NCBI GenBank assembly: GCA_020632995.1
Contig: JACKEN010000003.1
Location: 124,001 to 188,000, forward strand
From: Deltaproteobacteria bacterium
GTDB taxonomy: Bacteria > Myxococcota > Kuafuiibacteriia > Kuafuiibacteriales > Kuafuiibacteriaceae
DNA: 64,000 nt
Reading direction: 5' to 3'
A program made the position numbers and the translations under genes. Below are positions 38,248 through 47,409 of this stretch, piece after piece (positions within the stretch are counted from its first letter, which is position 1; each line of letters opens with the position of its first letter). The notes beneath the pieces were generated by a model. It made no database searches. It was not told the origin of the DNA and worked only from the letters and a program-made list of their open reading frames with translations.

Positions 38248-39147
38248 TCAGCGCCGACGACGCCGGACGAGGATCGTCCCGAGCAGGGTCAGGGCGCCCC
38301 ATGGGGCGGAGGCGCTCGCGCCCGGCGACGCGCTGCACCCGCAGCCCCGGCCCTGGAGGGCGAGGCCCGCAGGGCTGCCTGCATCTTGTCCGGGCGCGGT
38401 GCCGGCGTCGTCGAAGCCCGCGTCCGCGAGGGGCGGGATCCCGGCGTCGGTCCCCTCGGTGAGGTCGAGGCAGACCGGGGTCGGGCTGGGGGCCGAGGCG
38501 TTGCCGCCGTAGTCCACCGCGATCAGCTGGAAGCAGCGCCGTTGCCCCTCGGTGGTGAAGGCGGTGAGGTTCACCGCCTCGGGCTCGAAGTCCACCGGGT
38601 GTAACGTGGCACCCACCACTGTGGGGGTGCTGGCGTCGGCGTCCATGAGCAGGTAGGCCGCGACGCCCACGCCGTCACTGGAAGGGAGGAAGCTGGCCTC
38701 GAGCCGCCACCTGGGGCCCTCACATTCGTCCATCGGCACCCAGGTGGCCTGTACCTGGAGTCCACCGGGCGTAGAGGGTGGTGTCGAGTCCCTGCGCCCG
38801 GTGCTGAACATGGTGATGAGCCTGGCCTCGTTCCAGTCTTCCGCCCGGATCTCGAGCAGGTTCGCCCCTGGGGACAGGCTCACCGGGAGGACCACGTGGT
38901 CTGGGCCCATCGGCAGCACGTCCACGTACTGCGCTTCCTCCCCCGGGGCCCGCAGGAACGCGTCGATGGGGCCGTACGAGAAGCCGGGCACCTCCAGCAC
39001 CACGACGCCGATCCTGGGCATGTCGAGGTCGGGGTCGTCGCGCGGCCGGATGTCGCCGAACACCAGCGCGGGGTCGCAGGCCCAGGCGATGCTCGGGACG
39101 GCCACCGCGGCGGCGGTGAGGGCGGGGAGCAGGGCGCGCGCGATCAT
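38248..39147 (-). CDS. MYXO-CTERM surface protein with fibronectin-like domain
   Basis: 299 residues with an N-terminal signal peptide (ALLPALTAAAVAVPSIAWA). The C-terminus is a textbook MYXO-CTERM tail: GCGC, a hydrophobic helix (APWGALTLLGTILV) and a terminal RRRRR. In Myxococcota this tail is processed and lipidated for surface display. The middle contains two beta-rich domains, the first resembling a fibronectin-like fold (DSTPPSTPGGLQVQATW). A Gly/Ala/Asp linker precedes the tail. Function of the exposed part is unknown. Confidence 0.9.
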   Translation of the reverse strand: MIARALLPALTAAAVAVPSIAWACDPALVFGDIRPRDDPDLDMPRIGVVVLEVPGFSYGPIDAFLRAPGEEAQYVDVLPMGPDHVVLPVSLSPGANLLEIRAEDWNEARLITMFSTGRRDSTPPSTPGGLQVQATWVPMDECEGPRWRLEASFLPSSDGVGVAAYLLMDADASTPTVVGATLHPVDFEPEAVNLTAFTTEGQRRCFQLIAVDYGGNASAPSPTPVCLDLTEGTDAGIPPLADAGFDDAGTAPGQDAGSPAGLALQGRGCGCSASPGASASAPWGALTLLGTILVRRRRR

Positions 39148-39187
39148 GGCGCGAACAGTGGAGCAGCCAGCGGTCCGGCAGGCAACC

Positions 39188-42100
39188 TCAGCGCCGCAGG
39201 TGCGCGAGATACGCGGTTCGGAGCTCCGGCACCTTCAGGACGTCGCGCGCCTCGTCCAGGCTCCGGATGATCTCCCGGGCCAGCCGCTCCAGGCTCGGAT
39301 CCTGCCCGGGGGGCGGGACCTGGATCATGCCGCGGAGCTGGTGGTGGGCGCGATCGATGTCCGCCTTGCCGGCCGCGGTGTCCACCCCGAGGATGGTGAA
39401 GTAGTCGCTCGTCCGCACCAGCTCGGCCAGGGCGCGGATCCGGTTGGCCGCGTCGAGCTCGGCCAGGGCGCCGTGGGGCAAGGTGGCCTCCGCCCCCATG
39501 GCGCGCAGGCGCCGGGTGGCGGGCGGCACCCCGACCGGCGCGTAGCGCTCACCCGGGGTGATCGAGCCGGTGAGCGGCATCCACGGTCGATCCGGCGTCG
39601 AGGGCTCCGGTCGGGGCGGGGGCAGGGCGGTCAGGCGGCGCAGGTTGACCTGCAAGGCGGCCATCGCCGCGGCCCGCTCGGGGGAGACGCCGGCAAGGTG
39701 GCCTGCCTCGCCCAGGGGGAGGCGGCCGTCGAGGAGGAGCCAGAGGCGGTGGTCTCGCCCCTGATACGCCGGCTCGCCCTCGCCGGTGCGCCGGAAGCGC
39801 CGCTCCGGGCCGAGGCCGCCCTCCACCAGGCCCCACGGGCTCCGCACCGCCAGCAGATCGGTGAGCAGGGTGTCGAGGCTCAGGCGGTCGGGCACCAGCT
39901 CGTCGCGCGTGATCCGCACCTCGGCGCCGCCTTCGAACCACCAGCCGCCCCGGTGATCCAGGAGCGCGCCGAGGGCGTCCTCGAGGTGCCGGTTCAAGAA
40001 CAGCACGCCCTCCGCCGGGTGCATCTTGCCGCGGGTCACGAGCGACTCCGCCACCGTCACCGGGCGGTCCGCCTCGCGCTCCAGGAGCAGCTCCAGCCCC
40101 GCGTGGGCGAGCGACTGGCCGGTCTCACGCAGGAGCCGGATGAAGGCCTGCACCGCGGCCTTGCCCCGGCGCGCGGCGGGCACGCCCTCCGCCAGCACGA
40201 GGTTCACGTTCTCCTGCAGGTGCAGGACGCCGGTGGCCCGCTGCTGGACGGCGCGCCCGAGGAGGACCAGCGCGTCCGAGAGGGATGACAACCTGCCTTG
40301 CGTCGGGGTCAGGGGCCGCGGCTCCAGGGCCGGATCGGGCAGGGTGGGGGCCTCGAACGATGCCACGTCGAACCCCGCCGCCACCTCGCCCCACAGCGGC
40401 GGCTCCAGCGAGACGTCTGCAAGCGGCATTGCGGGTTCGAGGCCGAAGTCCTCCACCGCGCTCGGCAGGCGCACCCGCGGGGCGCCCACCTCGGTGTCGT
40501 CGAAGCCCAGGGGCGCGGTGGCGTGGGGCGCGCTCTCGAGGGCGTCGCGCCACGGGGGCATCTCGGCCGGATCCACCGGCCGGGCGATCTCCTGGGTGGT
40601 CGGCACGAAGCGGATCCCGCCTCCGGATGGGCTCCGCGGCCCGAGCTCCCGGGTCACGGGAGGGAGCTCGGGCACGAAGGCGTGCTCCGCCAGCACGTCG
40701 TCGGGCTCGACCGGCATGGTCCCGGTCGGAGAGTGGGGCAGGGGCTCCTGCGGTACGTCTGGCGCGAGCTCGTCGGACTCCAGATCGAGGAGCTCCGCGT
40801 CGAGGAGGTGGCTGGCCAACACCGGCTCCGGGGTGGGCTCCGCCGGCACCACGAGCGGGTCGGCCGCCGCGACCACGCTGGACTCCAGGCTCACGTCGAG
40901 CTCGATGAGCCCCACCTCGGGCTCGTCGCCGAAGTCCGGGCCGTCCGACAGGGTCGCGGACCCGAGCACGTCCTCCCCCTCGTCCTCGTCGACCCCCACC
41001 GGCCACGGCGGGGTCGGTGTGGCGGCGAGCAGCGCGGTGTCCGGGCTGGCCTCACGCACCTCGGGCCGAGGGAGGTCGGGGCCGAGGGCGAGCTCCGGCG
41101 CGGCCTCTGGCAGGTGGTCCGCGGCCAGGGTGGCCTGGTCGACCACGCTGGCTGTGGGCGGGGCGTCGCCCACCGTCGCGGGCTCGGCGTAGGCAGGAGA
41201 GCTTGCGGCGGAGGCGCCGCTCACCGTGTCGGGTTCACTGGCAGCGTCGCCGACGGTGGCAGGTTCGCTTGCAGCGGCCGGTTCGTCCTCGCCGATCGCC
41301 TCCTTCGAGGTGGTCTCGTCGAAGGTGACCAGGCCTCGCGCGCCGGCCTCCGCGTCATCCGCCTCGGCTTCGTCCAGCTGCGTGGACTCATCGAGGGTGG
41401 GCAGGCCGGGAGGGCTCGGGTCGTCCGCGTCGTCCTCGCCCCGCAGGTCGTGCTGGAGCGCGGCATCGGCATCGGCCACCGGGTCCGTGGAGGTCTCCAC
41501 CCGGTCGGGCGCCCAGGCCACGTCCTCCGGGTCCGCGTGGCCGTGCCGGATGTCCACCGTCGCCGGGCCCCCCTCGGCCTCGTCCACCGCGGCCGGCCAA
41601 GCCTCGGTGCTCGCGTCCGCCAGTCCTGGCCCGGTCTCCCCGCCACTCGGGGCCTCGGGACCTGCCTCCGCGGCTCCTGACGGCGGCTCTGCGGCGGCCC
41701 CGGCCGTGTCGGGCACCTCCCGAGCCGCTCCCTCTTCGTCCGCGTCGGGCAGCGTCGGGCGGTCCGCGTCGTCCTGCGTGGCCCGGGCCTCACCCGCGGT
41801 GGTGTCGTCGTCGGCCGGCCGGTCCGAGTCCGCGCTATCGGCTACCGTGGTCTGGGCGTCCGCCATCGCCTCGTCCGCGGGGATGGCGTCGGCGGTGATC
41901 ACCTGCTCGGCCGCCTCGGCCGCCAGGTCGGGCTCCGTCGGGTGCGCGGGCCCGTCCTCGGTGTCGTCCTCGAGGGTGTGCAGGGCGCCGACCGCCTCGT
42001 GGTCCGCCACCGCGGGCGGGATCCAGGCCCCGGCCGGCCGGGCCGGGAGCGGATCCGGGGTGGTGTCCTCGGCCGGCGGTGGGCGGCGACCGAAGCCCGA

Positions 42101-43324
42101 CCCGTCCCGGGCCGGCGCTATCTCTTCGGGCTCCACCCAGACCGGGGCGATGATCTCGGTCCCGTCCCCGAGCAGCGTCTCCAGGCTGGCGAGGGCCTCG
42201 TCGGCCTCGTCGTCCTCGACCGAGGTCTGGGCCCGGGCGGCCCGCAGGGTCTCCAGCCCGGCGCTCTGGCGCGCGGACGAGAGCGGGAGCTCGGCCGCCT
42301 GCTCCAAGGCCTCGCCCAGCGCGGCGTCCCAGCCCTCGTCCTCGGGTGGCGGGGGGGCCTCGGCCTGCCGGTCGTGCCGGATCTCGGCCTCGAGGGTCGC
42401 CTGGCGGAGCACCAGGGCCGGGTCCGAGGGGCTGATCTCGACCAGGCGGTTCACCAGCGTGAGGGCCTCCTCCCGGTTCCCGTCCTTCTCGAGGGCGTCG
42501 GCGGCCCGGCGGTAGATCGCGGAGGCGTCGGCCAGGCGCCCCTCCTGGGCCGCGAGGCCGCCGGCGGTGAGGGCGACGTCGGCCCGGGTGGGGGCGAGGT
42601 GGAGCACCAGCTTGAAGAGGGCGAGGGCCGGATCGACCTTCTCGGCCTGCTGATAGAGCTCGGCCGCGGTGAGGTAGGCGTCGATCGCCTCGTCCACCTT
42701 GCCCTTGGAGCGCAGCCCCTCGCCGTCCCGCACCAGGGCCAGGGCCTGGTCCCGTGGGCCCTTGGGGCGGGCCGGCTTGGGGCGCGGGCGGGCGGGGGCG
42801 GGGCGGCTGCTCTTGAGCTTGGCGGCGTGGGCCTCCCGCAGGGCGGCGAGGGTGGGGAGGTGGGCGTCGGTCGCGTCGTCGTCGAAGCTGCTGGTCCGGC
42901 GCGCTTGTCGGGAGCGCGCGGTGGGCCCGGCCGCGTCCTGCACGGGGGCGTCGCCCACCCAGCCCCGGACCCGCTCGCCCACCGTGCCGAGGTCATCCGG
43001 GAGGTGGAAGTAGTAGTCGGCCCCCACCGCCAGGGCCTCGGTGGGGTTCGCCACGAGGTCCTGGGTGTCGACGTGCCCGGTGAGGAGGATCGGGAGGAGC
43101 GCCCCGCCCGGGGTGCGCCGCAGGTCGGCCACGATGGACTCGCAGTCCGTGTCGGGCAGCCGCACCGCCACCAGGGCCGCGGCGAAGCGATCCTGGCCCG
43201 CCGCACGGCGCGCGGACCGACCGTCGGGGGCCACCTCGGCGTCGAGGCCGACCCGGCGCAGCGCGTCGATCAGCGCCTGGGCGTGGGCCTCGTCGCTCTC
43301 TACGACGAGGATCCGCTTCGGCAA
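39188..43324 (-). CDS. Large protein with degenerate receiver, TPR, DUF4388 and J-like C-terminus
   Basis: 1378 residues. The only plausible start is TTG at 43324 (LPKRILVVESDE); no ATG or GTG is near. Residues 1-115 match a response-regulator receiver, but the phospho-acceptor Asp position reads Ala in LVAVRLPDTD, so it probably cannot be phosphorylated in the usual way. TPR helices follow (about 160-330). About 450 acidic, low-complexity residues (Ala/Asp/Glu/Thr-rich) are next. A DUF4388 domain lies near 1065-1190, and the C-terminus (YFTILGVDTAAGKADIDRAHHQL) resembles a DnaJ-type J domain lacking HPD. Such proteins occur in myxobacterial polarity and motility systems; the role here is inference. 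Composition alone makes the acidic region likely disordered. Confidence 0.85.
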   Translation of the reverse strand: MPKRILVVESDEAHAQALIDALRRVGLDAEVAPDGRSARRAAGQDRFAAALVAVRLPDTDCESIVADLRRTPGGALLPILLTGHVDTQDLVANPTEALAVGADYYFHLPDDLGTVGERVRGWVGDAPVQDAAGPTARSRQARRTSSFDDDATDAHLPTLAALREAHAAKLKSSRPAPARPRPKPARPKGPRDQALALVRDGEGLRSKGKVDEAIDAYLTAAELYQQAEKVDPALALFKLVLHLAPTRADVALTAGGLAAQEGRLADASAIYRRAADALEKDGNREEALTLVNRLVEISPSDPALVLRQATLEAEIRHDRQAEAPPPPEDEGWDAALGEALEQAAELPLSSARQSAGLETLRAARAQTSVEDDEADEALASLETLLGDGTEIIAPVWVEPEEIAPARDGSGFGRRPPPAEDTTPDPLPARPAGAWIPPAVADHEAVGALHTLEDDTEDGPAHPTEPDLAAEAAEQVITADAIPADEAMADAQTTVADSADSDRPADDDTTAGEARATQDDADRPTLPDADEEGAAREVPDTAGAAAEPPSGAAEAGPEAPSGGETGPGLADASTEAWPAAVDEAEGGPATVDIRHGHADPEDVAWAPDRVETSTDPVADADAALQHDLRGEDDADDPSPPGLPTLDESTQLDEAEADDAEAGARGLVTFDETTSKEAIGEDEPAAASEPATVGDAASEPDTVSGASAASSPAYAEPATVGDAPPTASVVDQATLAADHLPEAAPELALGPDLPRPEVREASPDTALLAATPTPPWPVGVDEDEGEDVLGSATLSDGPDFGDEPEVGLIELDVSLESSVVAAADPLVVPAEPTPEPVLASHLLDAELLDLESDELAPDVPQEPLPHSPTGTMPVEPDDVLAEHAFVPELPPVTRELGPRSPSGGGIRFVPTTQEIARPVDPAEMPPWRDALESAPHATAPLGFDDTEVGAPRVRLPSAVEDFGLEPAMPLADVSLEPPLWGEVAAGFDVASFEAPTLPDPALEPRPLTPTQGRLSSLSDALVLLGRAVQQRATGVLHLQENVNLVLAEGVPAARRGKAAVQAFIRLLRETGQSLAHAGLELLLEREADRPVTVAESLVTRGKMHPAEGVLFLNRHLEDALGALLDHRGGWWFEGGAEVRITRDELVPDRLSLDTLLTDLLAVRSPWGLVEGGLGPERRFRRTGEGEPAYQGRDHRLWLLLDGRLPLGEAGHLAGVSPERAAAMAALQVNLRRLTALPPPRPEPSTPDRPWMPLTGSITPGERYAPVGVPPATRRLRAMGAEATLPHGALAELDAANRIRALAELVRTSDYFTILGVDTAAGKADIDRAHHQLRGMIQVPPPGQDPSLERLAREIIRSLDEARDVLKVPELRTAYLAHLRR

Positions 43325-43398
43325 AGTACCGGGGTCTATAGCACCACCCAAGCGCCGCGGTAAACGCGACGGGGTGCAAGGTGCCTTGTCGGTGAGCG

Positions 43399-44253
43399 CT
43401 AGGGCAGCGCAGGGACGGGCGAGACCGCCACCACGTGGCCCTTGTCGTTCTTGGCCAGCCCACACGCCGCGCAGCCGGGGTCGTGGGTGAAGAACAGGTG
43501 CCCGCCGCGGGCCGCGAGGTCGTCGAGGAGGGCGCCCTTCTCGTCGATGAGGCGTTCGGGGAACCGATCGTAGCCCATGGTGATGGCCTTTCGGACCCAG
43601 GGGAGGCCAGGGATCAGGTCCGCGGCGAAGAGCAGCGGGTGCTCACCGGGGATCTCGCTCAGGATCATCCCGGGGGTGTGCCCGTCGGAGCGGTGGAGCC
43701 GGTAGTCGGGGCCGAGGGTCTCGCTGGTCTCGCCCGAGACGATCTCGAGCCGGCCGGTCGCCTCGAGGAGCCCGGGCAGCTCGGGGATGAAGCTGGCCCG
43801 GTCGCGGGCGTGGGGCTTCTTGGCCCGGGCCCAGGCCTCCGCCCCCACCACATAGGCGGCGTCCTCGAACACCAGGCGCGGGGCCTCGCCCTCGGCCCAG
43901 GCGGCCAGCACCCCGCCCGCGTGGTCGAAGTGCAGGTGGGACAACACCACCACGTGGATGTCGGCCGGGGACACCCCGAGGGCGGCGAGGTTCTCGAGGA
44001 GCACGTGCTCCGACTCCTGCACCCCGAAGCGGGCCTTGAGCTCGGGCGAGAAGAACGCCCCGATCCCCGCCTCGAACAGGATGTTCCGGCCGCCCTCCTC
44101 CCGCACCAGGAGGGCCCGGCAGGCGAGGTCGATCCGGTTCTCGTCGTCGACCGTGGCCCAGCCCTGCCACATGGCCTTGGGGGCGTTCCCGAACATGGCG
44201 CCCCCGTCGAGCTTCTGGGAGTTCCCGAGGACCGAATAGAGCCGGCGCTTCAT
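43399..44253 (-). CDS. Metallo-beta-lactamase fold hydrolase, lactonase-like
   Basis: 284 residues. The metal site is complete: HLHFDH at 106-111, then a His in SDGHTPG, an Asp in AADLIPG and a His in FTHDPG. Overall length and the pattern match the AHL-lactonase/glyoxalase-II-like branch of the MBL fold. A quorum-quenching lactonase is possible but only inferred; other MBL esterases look similar. It is 75 bp from the giant protein gene on the same strand. Confidence 0.88.
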   Translation of the reverse strand: MKRRLYSVLGNSQKLDGGAMFGNAPKAMWQGWATVDDENRIDLACRALLVREEGGRNILFEAGIGAFFSPELKARFGVQESEHVLLENLAALGVSPADIHVVVLSHLHFDHAGGVLAAWAEGEAPRLVFEDAAYVVGAEAWARAKKPHARDRASFIPELPGLLEATGRLEIVSGETSETLGPDYRLHRSDGHTPGMILSEIPGEHPLLFAADLIPGLPWVRKAITMGYDRFPERLIDEKGALLDDLAARGGHLFFTHDPGCAACGLAKNDKGHVVAVSPVPALP

Positions 44254-44351
44254 CGGCCCGAGGGTAGGGCGGTGGGGGCGGATCTCGCAAGCGAGGTGAA
44301 CGGGCTGGGCCGACCCGGTGTGGATCTGCTACCCAAGGTGCCGAGGCCCGC

Positions 44352-44588
44352 ATGATCATCACCCTCGTCTTCACCTGGATGTTCTGGCTGGTGGTGATCG
44401 GCGTCATGATCCGCCGCAAGAACAAGTGGTGGTCGGCGGTGCTCGCGGTGCCGGCGGCCTTCACCGCGGCGTACTTCGCGATCGCCCACTACGAGCCGGG
44501 CTTCGCCGCCGTCTTCACCATCGGGATGCAGCTCACGATGGCCCCGCGCCTCATCTGGACCGAGGTGCTGCGCGAGAAGAACGACTGA
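44352..44588 (+). CDS. Small two-helix membrane protein
   Basis: 78 residues: a hydrophobic N-terminal helix (ITLVFTWMFWLVVIGVMI), a basic loop RRKNKWW, and a second helix (VLAVPAAFTAAYFAIAHY), ending in a charged tail. No family recognised. The start codon is well placed 98 bp from the divergent hydrolase gene. Confidence 0.65.
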   Translation: MIITLVFTWMFWLVVIGVMIRRKNKWWSAVLAVPAAFTAAYFAIAHYEPGFAAVFTIGMQLTMAPRLIWTEVLREKND

Positions 44589-44682
44589 CACGGGGTCCGA
44601 CCCCGATGTCGGGCCTCGGCGCTCGGCGGGGCAACGCCGCGGGCGTCTTCGTCTGGCACGCCGGTTGCTCTTTGTCTGGAGC

Positions 44683-45123
44683 ATGACCTCGCGACACCTC
44701 GTGCTCGGCACCCTGCTGCTCCTGTCCCTGTCGGGCCAGGCCTGCGGTGACTGCCCGCCCGGCACGGTGTGTGAGGGCGGCGGCTTCGCCGAGTACACGG
44801 TGCGCAACCTCTCATCGGTGGAGCTGTGGGTGGGCGCGGAGTCCGCCGGGGCCACCTTCGAGACCCCGCTCCCGATGGCGGTGCCCCCCGGCATGGCCCG
44901 GGTGCTGGCCACCGACGGCCTGATCGGCGTCGACCCCACCCCGACCGACAGCTTCACCTGGGTGACCCTGTCGGTGGCCGATGCGCAAGGTGTGTTGCAG
45001 GAGGTCTACCGGCAGGAGCCGATGGACGCGGTGCTCTGGACGGGAGGGCGGGTGGATGGTGAGGACGGCTACGGGGTGAGCGAATACGTGCTGGAGGTGG
45101 GGGACCGCGATCTGGCGCTGTAG
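44683..45123 (+). CDS. Small lipoprotein
   Basis: 146 residues from ATG at 44683. Signal peptide with lipobox SGQAC near residue 20, then one beta-rich domain (YTVRNLSSVELWVGAE). No family recognised. Confidence 0.7.
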   Translation: MTSRHLVLGTLLLLSLSGQACGDCPPGTVCEGGGFAEYTVRNLSSVELWVGAESAGATFETPLPMAVPPGMARVLATDGLIGVDPTPTDSFTWVTLSVADAQGVLQEVYRQEPMDAVLWTGGRVDGEDGYGVSEYVLEVGDRDLAL

Positions 45124-45266
45124 GTCGAGCGCGCGGGCGGAGGTGGTCGGTTCTCGGGACCTCGGCGCAGGATCGCTTGCGCTTCTGTTCCATTCCGCGT
45201 CAGCAGTTGCTGGGACGAATTGGCCCGACGTCCGGCCGCGGGTACCGTGCCGGGTACGGAGGGCTG

Positions 45267-46247
45267 ATGGCACTCACCCGCACTTCCTACCTGGCGGTCT
45301 TGTGTCTCGGCGTACCGCTCCTTGGTGCCTGCGCGGGCGACGGCCCGGTCGATCCGGGCGCGCTCCACATCGTGGGGACCCACGGCAGCTGGAGCACCGC
45401 CTTCCACTGGAACGCGGGTGACCTCACCACCCTCGATGCACCGGACGGCGACTACCACGTCGCGGCCACGTCCGTGACCGTGCTGGACGGCGTCGCGGTG
45501 GTGGGCGGCTCGTTCGACGGTCACCCGTGCTACTGGCAGGCCGGCGTCCGCAACGATCTGCCCTGCAGCGACGGCGAGCTCGCAGGCGTCGCCGCCGACG
45601 CAGCTGGCCGCCTCGTGCTCGCGGGCACGTGCGACGGCGAGGCGGCGGTCTGGGTCGACGGGAACCGCACCGCCCTCGCGGTCCCGGAGGGCTTCGTCGG
45701 GTCGGTGAACGCGCTCTCCGTCTCGGGAGACGACGTCTGCGTCGCCGGCCGGTACCGGAGCGACGACTGGTCCAGCGACCTGCCCTGCTACTGGCACAAC
45801 GGCGCCCGCGCGGAGCTCCCCGCGCTGCCGGGCACCTTGCCGGGCGGCACCACCCAGCTCTCTGGGATCGCGGCGAGAGGCGGGGGCTGCGCACTCTCGG
45901 CCTCGTACGACGCGGAGGCGGGCGGCGCCGCGGTGTGGACCGGGAGCGCGTGGAGCGTGCTCGACGGCACCGCCGCGCGCGCCATCGACCAGGATGGCTC
46001 GGACCTCTACGTCGCCGGCCGGGACGAGGACGGCGCCTGCTACTGGAAGAACGGGAGCAAGACGGGTTTGGAGTGCGTCTTCTCGACCATCGCCACCGCG
46101 ATCTCGGCGGGGAATGGCGCGGTGGCGGTGGCGGGGAAGTGCGGCGCCATCGGGCAGGACGACGTGATCGGCTATTGGGATGGCGATGGGTTCCATCAGA
46201 TCTTCGAGGCGTCCATCGCGGACATCACCGGGGTGGCGCGGGAGTAG
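45267..46247 (+). CDS. Lipoprotein with beta-propeller repeats
   Basis: 326 residues from ATG at 45267; an earlier ATG adds 30 residues rich in Arg/Gly and was rejected. Lipobox LLGAC near residue 21. Six or seven repeats end in a CYW-x-NG or AVW motif (PCYWQAGVRND; AVWVDGNRTAL; PCYWHNGARAEL; ACYWKNGSKTG), so a small propeller is likely. Asp/Gly-rich and Cys-containing, presumably surface-exposed. Function unknown. Confidence 0.75.
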   Translation: MALTRTSYLAVLCLGVPLLGACAGDGPVDPGALHIVGTHGSWSTAFHWNAGDLTTLDAPDGDYHVAATSVTVLDGVAVVGGSFDGHPCYWQAGVRNDLPCSDGELAGVAADAAGRLVLAGTCDGEAAVWVDGNRTALAVPEGFVGSVNALSVSGDDVCVAGRYRSDDWSSDLPCYWHNGARAELPALPGTLPGGTTQLSGIAARGGGCALSASYDAEAGGAAVWTGSAWSVLDGTAARAIDQDGSDLYVAGRDEDGACYWKNGSKTGLECVFSTIATAISAGNGAVAVAGKCGAIGQDDVIGYWDGDGFHQIFEASIADITGVARE

Positions 46248-46271
46248 CGACGGGGTGTCGGCAGACCGCGT

Positions 46272-46841
46272 TCAGAGCGTCTCGTCTGTGACGGGGGCGG
46301 AGAGGGTTCCGTGGGTTGGGTCGAGCAACGAGACCGCACCCGCCACGAGGTCGGGCGCGCGCAGGCGCAGGTGCGGCCCCGACCACTGCGTGAGCCAGTC
46401 CTCGTAGACCGCCCGCGCCTGAGGGTCGGGCACGTCGAAGGTGCGGAAGCGCTCGATGAAGCGCCGGTTGGCCGCGAAGGCGGCGGTGGGCAGGAGGATG
46501 AGGGCCACGACGTGGCTCAGCGCCACCGTGGGTCGGAGCTCGAGGGCCGCGTTGTACCAGACGAGGGCGGCCAGCACCGCGACCCAGATCGCGGCCCGCG
46601 CGGCGGTGTACCTCAGGTGGCTCGTGAGCGCGTCCCGCACCCGGTCGAGGTCTGTGGCGTCCTCGACCGTCCAGCCCAGGCGCTCGCCGACCACGCGCAG
46701 CTTGCGCCCGCCCCGCCACTGGGCCCAGGCGAGCCCGAGCACGAAGGGTGCGGTCAGGAACCACGTCTCGAGGTAGCCGCCGGTGCCGACGCGCAGGAGC
46801 AGCGCGCCCCACCAGTCCACGATCGAATAGGCCCAGTTCAT
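46272..46841 (-). CDS. Membrane protein of unknown function
   Basis: 189 residues with three hydrophobic segments: about 6-40 (WWGALLLRVGTGGYLETWFL), 82-100 and 110-130. No family recognised. Divergent from the pentapeptide-repeat gene. Confidence 0.65.
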   Translation of the reverse strand: MNWAYSIVDWWGALLLRVGTGGYLETWFLTAPFVLGLAWAQWRGGRKLRVVGERLGWTVEDATDLDRVRDALTSHLRYTAARAAIWVAVLAALVWYNAALELRPTVALSHVVALILLPTAAFAANRRFIERFRTFDVPDPQARAVYEDWLTQWSGPHLRLRAPDLVAGAVSLLDPTHGTLSAPVTDETL

Positions 46842-46917
46842 CGGTGCTCCCCGAGTGTAGCAGGCGATCAGGAGAGAGGCCTATGCTATCCGCCACGGGG
46901 CGTCGGAGGCGGAGCGT

Positions 46918-47358
46918 ATGGATCGAGCACGCGCACTCGAGTTGCTGAAGTCGGGCCCGGAGGGGGTCCAGCGGTGGAACCGCTGGCGCGCCCGGCATGA
47001 CGAGCTCCCAGACCTCAGCCGCGCGGTGCTCCAGGGGCTCGATCTCTCGGGCGCCGACCTCTCCGGGCTCTGCCTGGCCCACGCGAACCTCCGGGGCGCG
47101 CGTCTCGACGCGGCGAACCTGGCCTCGGCCACGCTCACCCACGCCAACCTGAGCAAGGCGAGCCTCCAGAACACCGACCTGCGGTCAGCGGTTCTTGCGC
47201 ACGCGAACCTGCACGGCGCCGAGCTGTTCGGCGCCGACCTGCGCTCGACCAACCTCGAGAGCGCGCGGCTGGAGGGCGCGAGCGCGGACGAGCGGACACG
47301 GTGGCCGGCGGGCTTCCATCCGGCCCGGCGCGGGGTCGATCTGTGGCCGGCGGGATGA
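46918..47358 (+). CDS. Pentapeptide-repeat protein
   Basis: 146 residues; repeats of the A(D/N)Lxx type run from about 33 to 120 (LSGADLSGLCLAHANLRGARL ... HGAELFGADLRS), giving about 17 coils of a right-handed quadrilateral helix. Such helices imitate DNA in size and charge. Two characterised examples, MfpA and Qnr, bind gyrase and shield or inhibit it; other members have unrelated roles. Here a GyrB-like gene follows 51 bp downstream on the same strand, so a gyrase link is suggested but not proved. GGAGG precedes the start by a workable distance. Confidence 0.85.
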   Translation: MDRARALELLKSGPEGVQRWNRWRARHDELPDLSRAVLQGLDLSGADLSGLCLAHANLRGARLDAANLASATLTHANLSKASLQNTDLRSAVLAHANLHGAELFGADLRSTNLESARLEGASADERTRWPAGFHPARRGVDLWPAG

Positions 47359-47409
47359 TCGTGGACTGGAGGTTGGTTGGGTGGTGTGCTCGATCGGAGC
47401 GAGGTCGAG

